Shown here: positions 1-8,765 of the stretch, piece after piece
Layout: every line of letters begins with the position of its first letter
Position numbering within the stretch: position 1 is the first letter of the stretch
Assembly: GCA_035948315.1 (NCBI GenBank)
Contig: DASZJG010000031.1
Coordinates: forward strand, 124,001 to 188,000
Direction: 5' to 3'
DNA from: CAJCJE01 sp035948315
GTDB lineage: Bacteria > Actinomycetota > Actinomycetes > Mycobacteriales > Pseudonocardiaceae
DNA length: 64,000 bases
Notes under the pieces: generated by a model
Databases searched by the model: none
What the model was told of the DNA's origin: nothing
Seen by the model: the letters and a program-made list of their open reading frames with translations, nothing else
Translations under genes and position numbers: made by a program

Positions 1-480
1 AACGGCCTGCGCCTCGCCGTCGGCGTCGCAGTCGATTGTCCACAGCACCGAGGGACGGACCTCGCCGGGCAGCAGGCTGGCCGCGTCCTCGGAGAGCAGC
101 GTCGGGTGCAGCGGGACGACGGCGTCCGGCAGATAGAGGGTCTGGCCGCGGCGGCGGGCCTCGGCGTCGAGCGCGCCGCCGGAGTGCACGAAGTGGCCGA
201 CGTCGGCGATGGCGTAGTCGAGGCGATAGCCGGTGCCGTGCCTGCGCACCAATAACGCCTGGTCGAGATCTTTCGCACCAGGCGGATCGATGGTCACCAG
301 CGGCAGGTCGGTGGCGTCCTCTCGGCGACCGAGGTCGGCGGCGAGCACCTGCTCGACCTCGGCCAACGCGTCCGTCGGATACTCGGCGGGCAGCGAGAAC
401 TCGGCTCGGATGGCGGAAAAGTCCCGTCCCCCGCTCCGCGACGAGGAGCGGATGGCTTCAGACCGCGATCGCGTCGCCAC
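1..480 (-). CDS. RNB-domain exoribonuclease (RNase II/R family), N-terminal part, cut by the window edge
   Basis: The visible 160 residues begin the catalytic RNB domain of a 3'-to-5' exoribonuclease that degrades single-stranded RNA in the cytoplasm. The diagnostic stretch TIDPPGAKDLDQA (about residues 63-75) carries the conserved aspartates that bind the catalytic magnesium ions. A second conserved block (YRLDYAIADVGHFV) follows. The rest of the domain lies left of position 1. I chose GTG at 478-480 because a TAGGGT -10 hexamer sits 6 nt upstream and stop codons occur just upstream in frame, so the mRNA is probably leaderless. In actinobacteria this is usually a short RNB protein without cold-shock or S1 domains, but that cannot be checked here. 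Confidence 0.85.
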   Translation of the reverse strand, partial: MATRSRSEAIRSSSRSGGRDFSAIRAEFSLPAEYPTDALAEVEQVLAADLGRREDATDLPLVTIDPPGAKDLDQALLVRRHGTGYRLDYAIADVGHFVHSGGALDAEARRRGQTLYLPDAVVPLHPTLLSEDAASLLPGEVRPSVLWTIDCDADGEAQAV

Positions 481-486
481 ACCACG

Positions 487-492
487 ACCCTA
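487..492 (-). promoter_or_regulatory. Leaderless -10 element (TAGGGT) of the RNB gene
   Basis: TAGGGT on the minus strand matches TANNNT and ends 6 nt before the GTG of the RNB gene. No Shine-Dalgarno sequence lies at a useful distance. Confidence 0.55.
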
Positions 493-578
493 ATATCCTC
501 CCGGGTACCGCGTCAGGTCCGGTCGGGCACGATCACTCATCGATCGGGTCCCGATCACCGCGGGCGATCATCGGCTGA

Positions 579-1115
579 TCACCAGGGTTGACCGTTGGGC
601 GTGCTGCCGGGGTTGGGGCCGAAGCCGGAATGCTGGCCGGGCGTCTGCGGCGGGACCGGCATCGGCGGCGTGTAGTGCTGCTGGTAATGGGGGTACGCCG
701 GGGCGGTCTGGGTGGCCGGGATCGGGTCGAGGCAGGAGACCAGCACGGTCGCCTCCTCGGCGTTGGCGATCAGCCTGCCGTTGCGCTCGCGGTAGACGAG
801 CTCGCCGCTCGCGTCGATCTCGACGAGGCAGCCGACCTCCGCGAGCTGGTCCTCGTCGAGGTCGACCAGCTTCTCGTAGCGGGAGGGCTGGACCCGGTAG
901 ACCGGCCAGTTGAGATGCCCGAACGCCTGATGGAACTCGGCGAGCAGGTGAGTCATCTGGTGCTGCCAGGGCAGCGGCATGGAATCCACCAGCGACCTCG
1001 GCAGCACCGCGTACCCGTCGGTCACGCCGGGATGCGGTTGGGCGAGGTAGTCGCGCAGCGGCGTGCTGGACGCGGGTGGGCCGGCCGGACGGGGAATGGG
1101 ATCAGGGGTGAACAT
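579..1115 (-). CDS. Conserved hypothetical protein with Pro/Gln-rich tail
   Basis: 178 residues of unknown function. Residues 1-115 look folded and acidic (a DLDEDQLAEVG segment, then a beta-rich stretch ending VYRERNGRLIANAEEATVLV). The last 50 residues are a low-complexity tail rich in Pro, Gln, Gly and Asn. No signal peptide or membrane segment is visible, so it is probably cytoplasmic. An AGGAGG ribosome site 7 nt before ATG supports the start. It lies downstream of the secretion operon on the same strand, about 100 nt after the NlpC/P60 gene, so it may be the last gene of that operon or a separate unit. Confidence 0.75.
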   Translation of the reverse strand: MFTPDPIPRPAGPPASSTPLRDYLAQPHPGVTDGYAVLPRSLVDSMPLPWQHQMTHLLAEFHQAFGHLNWPVYRVQPSRYEKLVDLDEDQLAEVGCLVEIDASGELVYRERNGRLIANAEEATVLVSCLDPIPATQTAPAYPHYQQHYTPPMPVPPQTPGQHSGFGPNPGSTPNGQPW

Positions 1116-1214
1116 GCTGCCGCCTCCTGCACATGATCAACTGGTCGACCTGGCCTCCGCCACAAACTGCCTCCGAAACGAACGGCAACCCCCGAGTCGC
1201 GCCGGAGCACCCGT

Positions 1215-2222
1215 TCAGACTCCCGGACGAACCGCCTGCTGGACAAGTTGAGGGTCGTTCCAGGGCATCGGAATCTGGCGCACGTTCTGGCCCGTGTACG
1301 GGGCCTCGACTATCTGGTTGTTGCCCAAATACATGAAAACGTGGTGGATAGTGCTCGGATCATTCGGGTTGAACGCCAGGAACATCAGATCACCCGGTTG
1401 GGCGTCATGCACGGGCAACAGCGCGCCCGCGTGGAACTGGTCCGAGGACACCCGAGGCAGGTCGATGCCGGCCTGCCGGTAGGCCATCATCATCAGGCCC
1501 GAGCAGTCGTAGGAGTTGGGGCCGGTGGCGCCCCACACGTACGGCTTGCCGATCTGGCTGAGGGCGAAGGCGATCGCGACCGACGCGGCCTGGGTCGGCG
1601 CGGGCAGCGCGTTGCCGGCGCTGGGTCCACAGCCGGTCGGGTCGGTGATCTGGCCGACGTGCTGCACCAGGTACGCGGCCATGTTCTGCCACTTGTTGTA
1701 GGCCAGCGGGAACGCGGAGCGCTCCACGGCCTGGGCGTCCGCGCCGGGTTGCTGCTGCTGCCAGTTGGGCACCGCGCCGAGCACATCGTAGAACTTGCCG
1801 ACCGCGTAGTTCGGGTCGGTGACCTGCTGGTAGGTGCCCCAGCCCTGGGAGGGCCGCATCTGGAACACGCCCGCCGAGTCGCGGTCGCCGCCCGGGTCGT
1901 TGTGCAGGCCGGACTCCTGCATCCCGGCCTGGATGGCGACCTGCCAGGCGAGCGCGGGCAGGTTGCGCTGCTTGCCGACGGAGATGATCAGCGCGACGAT
2001 CGACTGCTGCCCCGAGTCGAGCTGGGCAGCCTGGCCGGCACCGCCGGTGGCGTTGGAGCCTGTGAAGGGGCCGAGCGAGGCGTTGCAGCTGGTGTTGCGG
2101 TAGGCAGCGCCGGCAGCCTGCTCCGAGCCGCCGATGACGATGTTGGTGAGCGTTCCGACGATCATCACCGCGCCGAACACCACCACGGCGGCGATCGCGA
2201 CCAGGATGACGACCCGGCGCAT
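1215..2222 (-). CDS. Membrane-anchored cell-wall hydrolase: lysozyme-like domain plus NlpC/P60 peptidase
   Basis: 335 residues. One N-terminal membrane segment (about 3-25) anchors it facing the cell wall. Residues about 70-185 look like a lysozyme/transglycosylase-like fold, with a Glu in QESGL (E103) as candidate catalytic acid. Residues about 213-335 are an NlpC/P60 cysteine peptidase with Cys240 in DCSGL and His293 or 294 in IHHV. Such two-headed hydrolases (VirB1/PrgK type) open peptidoglycan for type IV secretion machines. It starts 2 nt after the preceding VirB8-like gene, so the two are certainly co-transcribed. The domain assignment of the middle region is less sure than the peptidase. 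Confidence 0.9.
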   Translation of the reverse strand: MRRVVILVAIAAVVVFGAVMIVGTLTNIVIGGSEQAAGAAYRNTSCNASLGPFTGSNATGGAGQAAQLDSGQQSIVALIISVGKQRNLPALAWQVAIQAGMQESGLHNDPGGDRDSAGVFQMRPSQGWGTYQQVTDPNYAVGKFYDVLGAVPNWQQQQPGADAQAVERSAFPLAYNKWQNMAAYLVQHVGQITDPTGCGPSAGNALPAPTQAASVAIAFALSQIGKPYVWGATGPNSYDCSGLMMMAYRQAGIDLPRVSSDQFHAGALLPVHDAQPGDLMFLAFNPNDPSTIHHVFMYLGNNQIVEAPYTGQNVRQIPMPWNDPQLVQQAVRPGV

Positions 2223-2224
2223 GG

Positions 2225-2848
2225 TCAGGACGCGTTCCGGTAGTCCGAGACCTGCCAGCCCTGAGGCGTGGAGACCACGGTGATCTGCAGGTTTCCCCCG
2301 TTGGTCGGCAGCAGCGCGACGACCGAACTGGTGTAGGAGGTGATCGCGGAGGCCGGGCCGGTCACCTGGGTGGCCGGGATGTTGGCCAGGTTGACGCTGG
2401 CGAGCTGGGCCAGGATCTCCGGCTCGGTGTAGGGCTGGAGCTGGGCGAGCCACTGCTGGTTGGTCATGTTCACCGGGTGGTTCACCCAGGCGTCGCCCCA
2501 CGCCTGGACGACCTGCAACGCCTGCGGCGACGCGGGCGCCGAGATGGGTGTCTCCGGCGGAGTCGACAGGCGCGTGCTCGGCTCGTTGGAGTTGGTTTGC
2601 GGCGGGGCGTTGGCGTTGACCGACGTCGACGGCGCCGAGGCGGAGGGCGTCTGGGTGCTGCTCGACGCGGACGTGCTCGCGGTGTGGGATGGCGACGGGG
2701 TATGGATGCGGTTGAGGCCGATCGCGACGGCGATGGCGAGGACCGCGATGCCGACGATGAAGCCGATGAGATGGCGGGGCGAGCGCAGCGGCCAACCCCA
2801 CAGCCTGCGATAGACGGCCGCGCGGCCCCGATTCGTCCTGATCGGCAT
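2225..2848 (-). CDS. Single-pass membrane protein, VirB8/TcpC-like secretion component
   Basis: 207 residues. A short basic cytoplasmic N-terminus is followed by one membrane helix (about 29-46), a Ser/Thr/Pro-rich linker (about 50-105), and an extracytoplasmic alpha/beta domain of about 100 residues. This layout fits the NTF2-like fold of VirB8/TcpC/PrgL, the periplasmic or wall-side scaffold of type IV secretion systems. The family call rests on topology and context, not on a clear signature. I use ATG at 2846-2848. A TTG four codons upstream sits directly on a weak GAGGG and seems less likely. The gene is 2 nt from the hydrolase gene downstream. Confidence 0.7.
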   Translation of the reverse strand: MPIRTNRGRAAVYRRLWGWPLRSPRHLIGFIVGIAVLAIAVAIGLNRIHTPSPSHTASTSASSSTQTPSASAPSTSVNANAPPQTNSNEPSTRLSTPPETPISAPASPQALQVVQAWGDAWVNHPVNMTNQQWLAQLQPYTEPEILAQLASVNLANIPATQVTGPASAITSYTSSVVALLPTNGGNLQITVVSTPQGWQVSDYRNAS

Positions 2849-2933
2849 CAGTGCACGCAACCCTCTGGCGTCGTTACCCGAACCCCCGGTTCGCAGCAGC
2901 GCACCATAGCAGCGCGGGCGCGATCACCCGGAA

Positions 2934-2979
2934 AGTTGTCCACAGCCCCCGAACCAGTCCCCAAGTTGTCCACAGCCCG
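2934..2979 (+). repeat. 16-bp direct repeat carrying two DnaA-box-like sites
   Basis: AAGTTGTCCACAGCCC occurs at 2934-2949 and again at 2964-2979, 30 bp apart. Each copy contains TTGTCCACA, which matches the actinobacterial DnaA box form. It lies in the 247-bp spacer between the VirB6-like and VirB8-like genes. A weak 83-codon frame (about 3092 down to 2848) crosses it, which I do not accept as a gene. Confidence 0.6.
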
Positions 2980-3095
2980 ACCGAATAACCACCCGCGCGT
3001 TTGGCGCTTTTCCCTAGGCTGGACGCGGGGCCGCCAGCCCCCAGGGAGGGCGGGGGGTCGGGGGCGGAATGTGAGGAAATTTCGGGAAATCATGG

Positions 3096-5069
3096 TCAAC
3101 CTCTGGCCGAACGGGAGTCCCAGCTGTTGTCGCGGACCTCGAGCCCTCGGGACGGGCGGTAGAGCACGAACACCGGGCGGCCGGCGACCATCTCGGTTTC
3201 CGCGCGGCGCGGGCCGGGCACGGCCTCGCGGGTTCGGCTGACCTTCGATGGCACCACGAACGCGTCCTCGCCGCGGTGGTCCCACGAGTTGTCGACCACC
3301 GGCGGCGAGTCCACCACCCGGCTCTGCCGACGGCCGGCGACCGCGACGGTCGGCCCGTCGAGCGCTGGTGGTGAGTCGCCGGGCAGCACGACCGTGGTCG
3401 TGCCGCCGCCGGGCCGGGCGGTGAGTTCGCGCCTGCCGCTGAGGTCCATCCGCCGCGCGGACGCGGGTACCGGGCCGGCGTGCTCGGGTGCGGCCTCCGG
3501 ACGGCCCCTGCGGCCGCGTGCGGTGGCCGCGTCGAGCACCGGGTCGCCGCTGCCGCCGTTGCGCACGCTTTCCCAGAACGAGTCCTGCGGCGTCGGCCCA
3601 TCCTCGCGCTTGCGGCGCCGGAAGATCGTGGCCGCCGGGAAGCCGCGCCCGGCCGCGCCGACGGACAGTTCGACCATCTGCCACATGCGCCGCATCGGCT
3701 TGCCGACCATGAAGAACACCACGGTGATCAACGTGGCCAGCAGCATCTGCGCGAGCAGCGACAACTGGCTGGACGCGTTGAAGATCAGGCCGAGCAGCAG
3801 TGCGTGCATTCCGGCGAGCGCGGAGAGCAGCAGCACGTTGAACAGCACCGCGCCGGCCGCCTTCGCCACCCTGGGCAGCACTTCCGGCACGACCATCGCG
3901 GCGAGGCCGATCAGCGGCGCGGCGAGCATCAGCACCCGCAGGAGCACCTGCGCGAGCAGCACGGCGGCCTTGGCGAACAACTGGAACAGCGAATAGGCGA
4001 TGCCCTGGAACATCGCCAGGAAACCGTCGCCGGTCCGGCTGCCCTCACTACCCTCGAAGAATCCGGCCGCGGAACCGAGTTTGTTCGGCAGCGACATGAA
4101 GTCGTTCTGTTTCGCCGTCACCTGCGCCTGGTCGTCGGCGGACGCGGTTTCGGTTTTCGTCCATGCCTGGTCGGAGAGCAGTTCCTGACTGTACTGCTTG
4201 GCCTGCGGGGAATTGGGGTCACCGAATTCGCCGCGTTGCCAGTTCGAGAAGACCACGTTGTCGTACAACGAATCCGGCAACACGTTGCGCTGCGCGTCGA
4301 CCTGGTTGTCCGGTAGGAATCCGGCTTGTATTTCCGACGTTTTCTGCAACAGCACCGAGTCGACCTCGGAATACACCGGTCCCAACGCGAGCACCGACGC
4401 GGCGAGCCACATACCGGCGATCGCCCACAGACTTCGCTTGCTGATACTGGCCAGATCACCGCTCCACACATAGCGGAACAGAATGATCGCCATGATCAGC
4501 GCGACCGGCGCGAACCAGCGCACATAGACATTGCCGTAGAACGTCTGCGCCGCGTTCTCCACCGCGTTGTCCAGCGGCTTCAACATGCTGTCCTGGGAGA
4601 GCATGGCGTAGTGCAGGCTGTTCGTGGCGCCGACGACGTTCTTGCCGACATTGAAAAGCTCGTTGCCGGCCCAGGTGTCGATGACCGAGTTCGGGTCGGT
4701 GATCGTGGTCGAGAGCGTGCAGTTGTTCTCGAAGACGTGCCACACCGTGCCGGCGTAGCTGTAGTTGCCGTAGTTCGTGCCCGGACCGCCGTGGTCGACC
4801 GAGGGCGGGTCGATCGCGCCGACCATGCCGGCGCCCGGCCGTTCCGGGATCGGCGCCTGACCACATTGGTCGGCCAGCGCGGGCGTGCCGAGTACGACCT
4901 GCATGCCGAGGATGCCGGCGACCATGGTGACCATCACCCAGGCGCGACCGCGCCTGGTCATCCCGCGCGATCCCCGCAGCAACGGACCCAGTTTGCGGAA
5001 CTGGGCCCGCCGCCGGGCCGCAACGGAAAGGCCGGCGATCACCACCAGGACCAGGATCGTCAGAGCCAT
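3096..5069 (-). CDS. Polytopic membrane protein, VirB6/TrbL-like secretion channel subunit
   Basis: 657 residues with about eight hydrophobic segments: one at 2-18, a signal-like one near 45-65 ending in ALA, two near 185-235, and a cluster near 360-490. A large extracytoplasmic loop lies between the second and third segments, and a soluble Arg/Pro-rich C-terminal tail of about 170 residues is predicted to be cytoplasmic. This topology matches VirB6/TrbL/PrgH, the inner-membrane channel subunit of type IV secretion systems. The start at ATG 5067-5069 has a GAGGT site 9 nt upstream. The frame stays open 31 codons further up but without a good start signal. The assignment is by topology and by the VirB4 gene upstream. 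Confidence 0.8.
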   Translation of the reverse strand: MALTILVLVVIAGLSVAARRRAQFRKLGPLLRGSRGMTRRGRAWVMVTMVAGILGMQVVLGTPALADQCGQAPIPERPGAGMVGAIDPPSVDHGGPGTNYGNYSYAGTVWHVFENNCTLSTTITDPNSVIDTWAGNELFNVGKNVVGATNSLHYAMLSQDSMLKPLDNAVENAAQTFYGNVYVRWFAPVALIMAIILFRYVWSGDLASISKRSLWAIAGMWLAASVLALGPVYSEVDSVLLQKTSEIQAGFLPDNQVDAQRNVLPDSLYDNVVFSNWQRGEFGDPNSPQAKQYSQELLSDQAWTKTETASADDQAQVTAKQNDFMSLPNKLGSAAGFFEGSEGSRTGDGFLAMFQGIAYSLFQLFAKAAVLLAQVLLRVLMLAAPLIGLAAMVVPEVLPRVAKAAGAVLFNVLLLSALAGMHALLLGLIFNASSQLSLLAQMLLATLITVVFFMVGKPMRRMWQMVELSVGAAGRGFPAATIFRRRKREDGPTPQDSFWESVRNGGSGDPVLDAATARGRRGRPEAAPEHAGPVPASARRMDLSGRRELTARPGGGTTTVVLPGDSPPALDGPTVAVAGRRQSRVVDSPPVVDNSWDHRGEDAFVVPSKVSRTREAVPGPRRAETEMVAGRPVFVLYRPSRGLEVRDNSWDSRSARG

Positions 5070-5302
5070 GGGCGCGACCTCGCGGGTAGAGGTCCCTCGA
5101 CCATGCTGGTTTCCCGCGCGGCAAGCAATCCCCGAAAGGGGGCCGGGTTGGACCGCGTGCACTGCGTGGCGTGACTATTCACGCCGGTGGGTGCGTCCGT
5201 CCGGGGCACGGCGCGGCGCCGGAACGGGGGCCGGGGGGCGCGGCCTGGGCGCAGGGCGGTGCGCCCGCCGCGTCGGGGCCGGGCCGGGGAACTGACGCTC
5301 AT
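5060..5302 (-). CDS. Possible small basic protein joining the VirB4 and VirB6-like genes
   Basis: An 80-codon frame fills the gap between the two secretion genes almost exactly. Its ATG overlaps the VirB4 stop codon (ATGA), and its stop lies 10 nt inside the VirB6-like gene. The product would be very basic, rich in Arg and Pro, with no membrane segment. Four-nucleotide overlaps are typical of translational coupling here, which argues that it is real. The biased composition could equally arise from a GC-rich spacer. I recognise no family. Confidence 0.4.
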   Translation of the reverse strand: MSVSSPARPRRGGRTALRPGRAPRPPFRRRAVPRTDAPTGVNSHATQCTRSNPAPFRGLLAARETSMVEGPLPARSRPWL

Positions 5303-8181
5303 ACCGTGTCGTCCCGGTCGGCGCGCTCGGCCTCTGCTGCCCCGCCTTGGCGTCCGGAGTGGTCGGCCGGGGTGGGCACGAGTTCCTCCACCAGACCGAG
5401 TTCGGCCTCGAACTCCGTGTCGAACTCGCCCTCCGGGTCGCCGACATAGTGCGGAACGGAGACCGGTTCGGCCTGTGGCGTGCCGGGCAGCGCGGCCCGG
5501 TTGCGTTCGGACTCGCGCATGGCGTCCGGGGTGGTGTCCATTGCGGTCCGCAGGTGTTCCAGGTGCGGACCGGAGAAGTCGATCCTGATCCGTTCCACGC
5601 CGCCCGCGCCGTCGCCGAAGATGAACTGGCGCGGCGAGACGTCCCGTTCGGTCATCCCGCGATCCCCGCCCGGCCTGCGACTGAGACTGGCCACGACCTG
5701 CTCGTAACCGGCGCCGACCGGCACCTTGAGCAGTCGCAACGCGTCGGCTTGCGCGTTCTCGTCGTCCAACCGGCCGACGAACATCGAGTCGAGCAGGGCG
5801 ACGAAGCCCTGGATGCGCAGGAAGTCCTGGGGGATCTGGCTGGACAGCAGTACGCGGACGTTCCACTTACGCGAGTCACGGGCGAAGCGGTTCATCAGCA
5901 CGCGACCGGTCGGCACCTCGGAGAGGAAGAACGCCTCGTCGATCCAGACGCCCTTGCGCAGGTCCTTGGGCCGCTCGTAGATGGACCGCTGGGTGAGCCA
6001 GGCCGCGAGGTTGAGCAGTTCGACGCCCAGCGACTCGGCGTCGGTCCAGAATTCGCGGCCGACGCCGTCCTTGGGCAGGGTCAGGCCGGCCATGGTGAGC
6101 ACGGTCAACCGGTCGTCGCGGGCCTCCGCGTACGGGTCGGCGTCGTGTTCGGGGATGAGCAGGCTCATCCGCTCGCGCATCTCGTCGAGGAAGTCGGCGA
6201 CGACCATGGCGTGCTCGTGGTGCTCGCTCGCGTCCCGCCGCAGGGCCTCGATGACCTGGCCGGGGTTGGCGTCGAACCGGCCGCCGACCTGGCGCACCGC
6301 GCGCAGCAGCACGATCCGGGTCTGCGGGAGGCGGGACACCTCGTAGGGCACCAGGCCGGAGAGTACGTCCAGCACCAGGCGTCGCCGCGTCGCCGCGACC
6401 AGGGCCTTCTCCCGGCGCCAGGACCGCTCGGGGTCCTCCTCGTCGTAGAAGTGCTCCAGCAGCGGCTCGGGCACCACCCGGTACGGGTTGAGGATGCCGG
6501 GCTGCGCGTTGAGCAGGTTGATCGGCCGCGCGTAGGGCCGCAGTTCAGGCAGGTCGCACAGCCGCGCCAGCGGGCCGGACGGGTCGAGCAACGTCCAGTA
6601 GGCGCCCGCGCGCAGCGTTTTGTAGACGATGCCGCCACCGAGGAAGGACTTACCGCCACCGAGACCGGCGACGAGCGCGGTGAGGCCCGAGCCGTCCCGG
6701 ATCTCCTGCGCCATCCACGGATCCCAGGCCACCGGGCGACGCGTCGCCGTGCACGTCTCGCCGAGCAGGATGCCGCGCCGGTCACCCACCTCGGCGGTCG
6801 CGGTGGGCACCGCGGAGGCCACCCACATCACCGAGCCGCGGCGCAGGTAGGCGCCGGAGGCCAGCGGTTCGCCCGGGATGAACTCGCGGGCCATCGCGTA
6901 CTGGGCCTCGGGGTGCTCGATGGCGACCTTCGGCTTGTACAGCTCCAGCAGCTGCTGGGCCAGGCGCAGCGCCTCGCGCTCGGTCGCGCCGGAGACGGCC
7001 AGCCGCCACCAGGACCGGACGCGGGTGGCGTGCGCGGTGAACCCGGAGGTCATCTCGTCGTCGATCTCCAGCACTCGCGACGCCTGCCGGGACAGCGACT
7101 GCGGCGGTTCCAGCTCGTGCTCGTCGGTGTAGTGCCGGACCTGCGAACGGACCTTGTTCATCTGCCGCTGGAGTTCGCCGGAGACCTCCTCCGGCTTGCG
7201 CACGTAGATCCGCGCGGACCATTCGACCGGGGCGGGCAGCCGGTCCGCGTGCTGCACCCACGGGTCGTCGACCTCGGGCACCTGCAGGCCGTGCATCTGG
7301 CCGACGGTGAGCACCGCGACGTGTCGCTTGATGCCCGCGTTGGAGCCGGTGCGGCCGCGCACGGTCACGGTCGGCGCGTAGGGCTCGGTGTGGAAGTCGG
7401 CGGCGTCGGTGAAGCTGGCCAGGTCCTCCGGCTCCCACAGCGAGCCCGGCACGGCCGGCATGTTGCGCGGCGCGGGCAGGCCCAGCGAGCAGGAGCGGTG
7501 CATCAGCCAGGACATCTCCTCGGCGGTGACCGGGCGGCCCTCCAGGCCGGCCGAGCCGAGTACCTGGTCGAGGTGTTCGACCTCGCTGTCCAGCGCGACG
7601 AGTTCGGCGTCGACGGCGTCCGGGAAGATCCGGCGCAGCAGCGGCGCCGCGCGTTCGACCGCCCGGTCGACCATGTTCCTCGTCTGCACCTGTACGCCCA
7701 GGTAGACCTCCTTCTCCGCCATCGACCGGCCGAACAGCTGCTGCTGCTCGCCGACCATGTAGTCGTCGAAGGAGGGCGCGCCCTGGGTGTCCGGGAGACG
7801 GTTGACGGCGTTGTGCACGTGCGCCTCGGCCCACATCCGGATCGGATACGGGCGGGTGGTCACGCGCAGGTGCAGCCAGCGGCCCTGCAGCTCGGCGTAC
7901 TGGCCGGCGATGGCCGCGATGAGGTCCTGGCGCTGCGAGTCGGACCGGAACGACCAGCGCTGCGGGGAAAGCCGGTACCAGGCGTAGACGTCCTGGCCGG
8001 TGCGCAGCAGGTGCCCGTCGATGCTGCGCGCGGAAATCGAGGGGGTGTAGGTGGGAATAGCCTGTTCACCGGGTAGACGTCGGCCACGCTGGCTGTACGC
8101 GGGCCGTTCGGCCGGTGCGGCGGGATGTTGGGCGATCCGGTGATTCGCCCTACCGTCACCTCCTGCCCGGCGTCCGAACAC
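5299..8181 (-). CDS. VirB4-family ATPase of a type IV secretion system
   Basis: 960 residues, the usual size for the Gram-positive VirB4/PrgJ/TcpF group. It powers assembly and substrate transfer at the inner face of the membrane. The N-terminal half is the variable VirB4 domain. The C-terminal half is a RecA-like motor with Walker A GLGGGKS (residues 506-512) and Walker B VWIDE (745-749). It has no membrane segment. GTG 8179-8181 is the start: a full AAGGAGGT site lies 5 nt upstream, inside the end of the PrgI-like gene, giving a 26-nt overlap. The long Asp/Glu-rich C-terminal tail (last about 60 residues) is probably unstructured. Confidence 0.93.
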   Translation of the reverse strand: MFGRRAGGDGRANHRIAQHPAAPAERPAYSQRGRRLPGEQAIPTYTPSISARSIDGHLLRTGQDVYAWYRLSPQRWSFRSDSQRQDLIAAIAGQYAELQGRWLHLRVTTRPYPIRMWAEAHVHNAVNRLPDTQGAPSFDDYMVGEQQQLFGRSMAEKEVYLGVQVQTRNMVDRAVERAAPLLRRIFPDAVDAELVALDSEVEHLDQVLGSAGLEGRPVTAEEMSWLMHRSCSLGLPAPRNMPAVPGSLWEPEDLASFTDAADFHTEPYAPTVTVRGRTGSNAGIKRHVAVLTVGQMHGLQVPEVDDPWVQHADRLPAPVEWSARIYVRKPEEVSGELQRQMNKVRSQVRHYTDEHELEPPQSLSRQASRVLEIDDEMTSGFTAHATRVRSWWRLAVSGATEREALRLAQQLLELYKPKVAIEHPEAQYAMAREFIPGEPLASGAYLRRGSVMWVASAVPTATAEVGDRRGILLGETCTATRRPVAWDPWMAQEIRDGSGLTALVAGLGGGKSFLGGGIVYKTLRAGAYWTLLDPSGPLARLCDLPELRPYARPINLLNAQPGILNPYRVVPEPLLEHFYDEEDPERSWRREKALVAATRRRLVLDVLSGLVPYEVSRLPQTRIVLLRAVRQVGGRFDANPGQVIEALRRDASEHHEHAMVVADFLDEMRERMSLLIPEHDADPYAEARDDRLTVLTMAGLTLPKDGVGREFWTDAESLGVELLNLAAWLTQRSIYERPKDLRKGVWIDEAFFLSEVPTGRVLMNRFARDSRKWNVRVLLSSQIPQDFLRIQGFVALLDSMFVGRLDDENAQADALRLLKVPVGAGYEQVVASLSRRPGGDRGMTERDVSPRQFIFGDGAGGVERIRIDFSGPHLEHLRTAMDTTPDAMRESERNRAALPGTPQAEPVSVPHYVGDPEGEFDTEFEAELGLVEELVPTPADHSGRQGGAAEAERADRDDTV

Positions 8182-8746
8182 CGCCTACCTCCTTGCTGCG
8201 CGTGCGTGCTGTCCTCGATGCGCCACCGGTCTTCGCCGCCTTGACCGTGCGACTCGACCGTCGATGGTGCACCGTGCCCGCTCGTCCCGTGTTGCCACGT
8301 TGTTCAGCCGTACCAGAACGGCCGTTGCTTCGCTGCCCGATGGGCGCTCCGGCGGTGGCGCGTCGGCCGCCGGCCCGGCGCGGTCGGGGCCTGCTCGAGC
8401 GCACTCTGACCCTAGTAGCGCTCGCGGCGCCGCCCTTGCCGCCGGAAGCCTCCCTCGGCGCGATCAACTCCCGGCCCCACATGGTCAGCACCGCGGTCAG
8501 CGGGCGTTCGTGGCTGATCCGCGAGCAGATGAGCCTGGTCAGCGCGACCGTGATCACCAGGCCCCAGGCGACCGTGAAGAAGCCGAATCCGAAGCCGATC
8601 ACGCGCTGCGCGGTGAGCACCAGGAAGAACACCAGAATCCCGACGCCCCATGCCACGTACCGCGCCCGCCAGGGAAACGTGGCCTTCGGCGGACCGAGCC
8701 AGACGGCGTCGACGCGGTACACCTCGTCGTCAGTGCGTACCTGCAC
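8156..8746 (-). CDS. PrgI-like two-pass membrane protein of the secretion system
   Basis: 196 residues. Two adjacent membrane helices (about 29-47 and 49-69) are followed by a conserved cytoplasmic segment and a long, very basic Arg/Gly/Ala-rich tail (about 90-196). A small two-helix PrgI protein directly upstream of VirB4 is the standard arrangement in Gram-positive conjugation modules, so I assign it by context and topology. Upstream frames are closed by a TGA three codons before the GTG at 8744-8746, which fixes the start as this GTG or a later one. Its basic tail overlaps the VirB4 start. Confidence 0.75.
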   Translation of the reverse strand: MQVRTDDEVYRVDAVWLGPPKATFPWRARYVAWGVGILVFFLVLTAQRVIGFGFGFFTVAWGLVITVALTRLICSRISHERPLTAVLTMWGRELIAPREASGGKGGAASATRVRVRSSRPRPRRAGGRRATAGAPIGQRSNGRSGTAEQRGNTGRAGTVHHRRSSRTVKAAKTGGASRTARTRSKEVGGVRTPGRR

Positions 8747-8765
8747 TCCCGATCACCGCACCCGT

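Noticed and set aside
2848..3092. 83-codon frame between the virB6-like and virB8-like genes, ending in a TGATG overlap
   Set aside because: The overlap is suggestive, but the product contains the translated DnaA-box repeat and has no family resemblance; a noncoding spacer is more likely.
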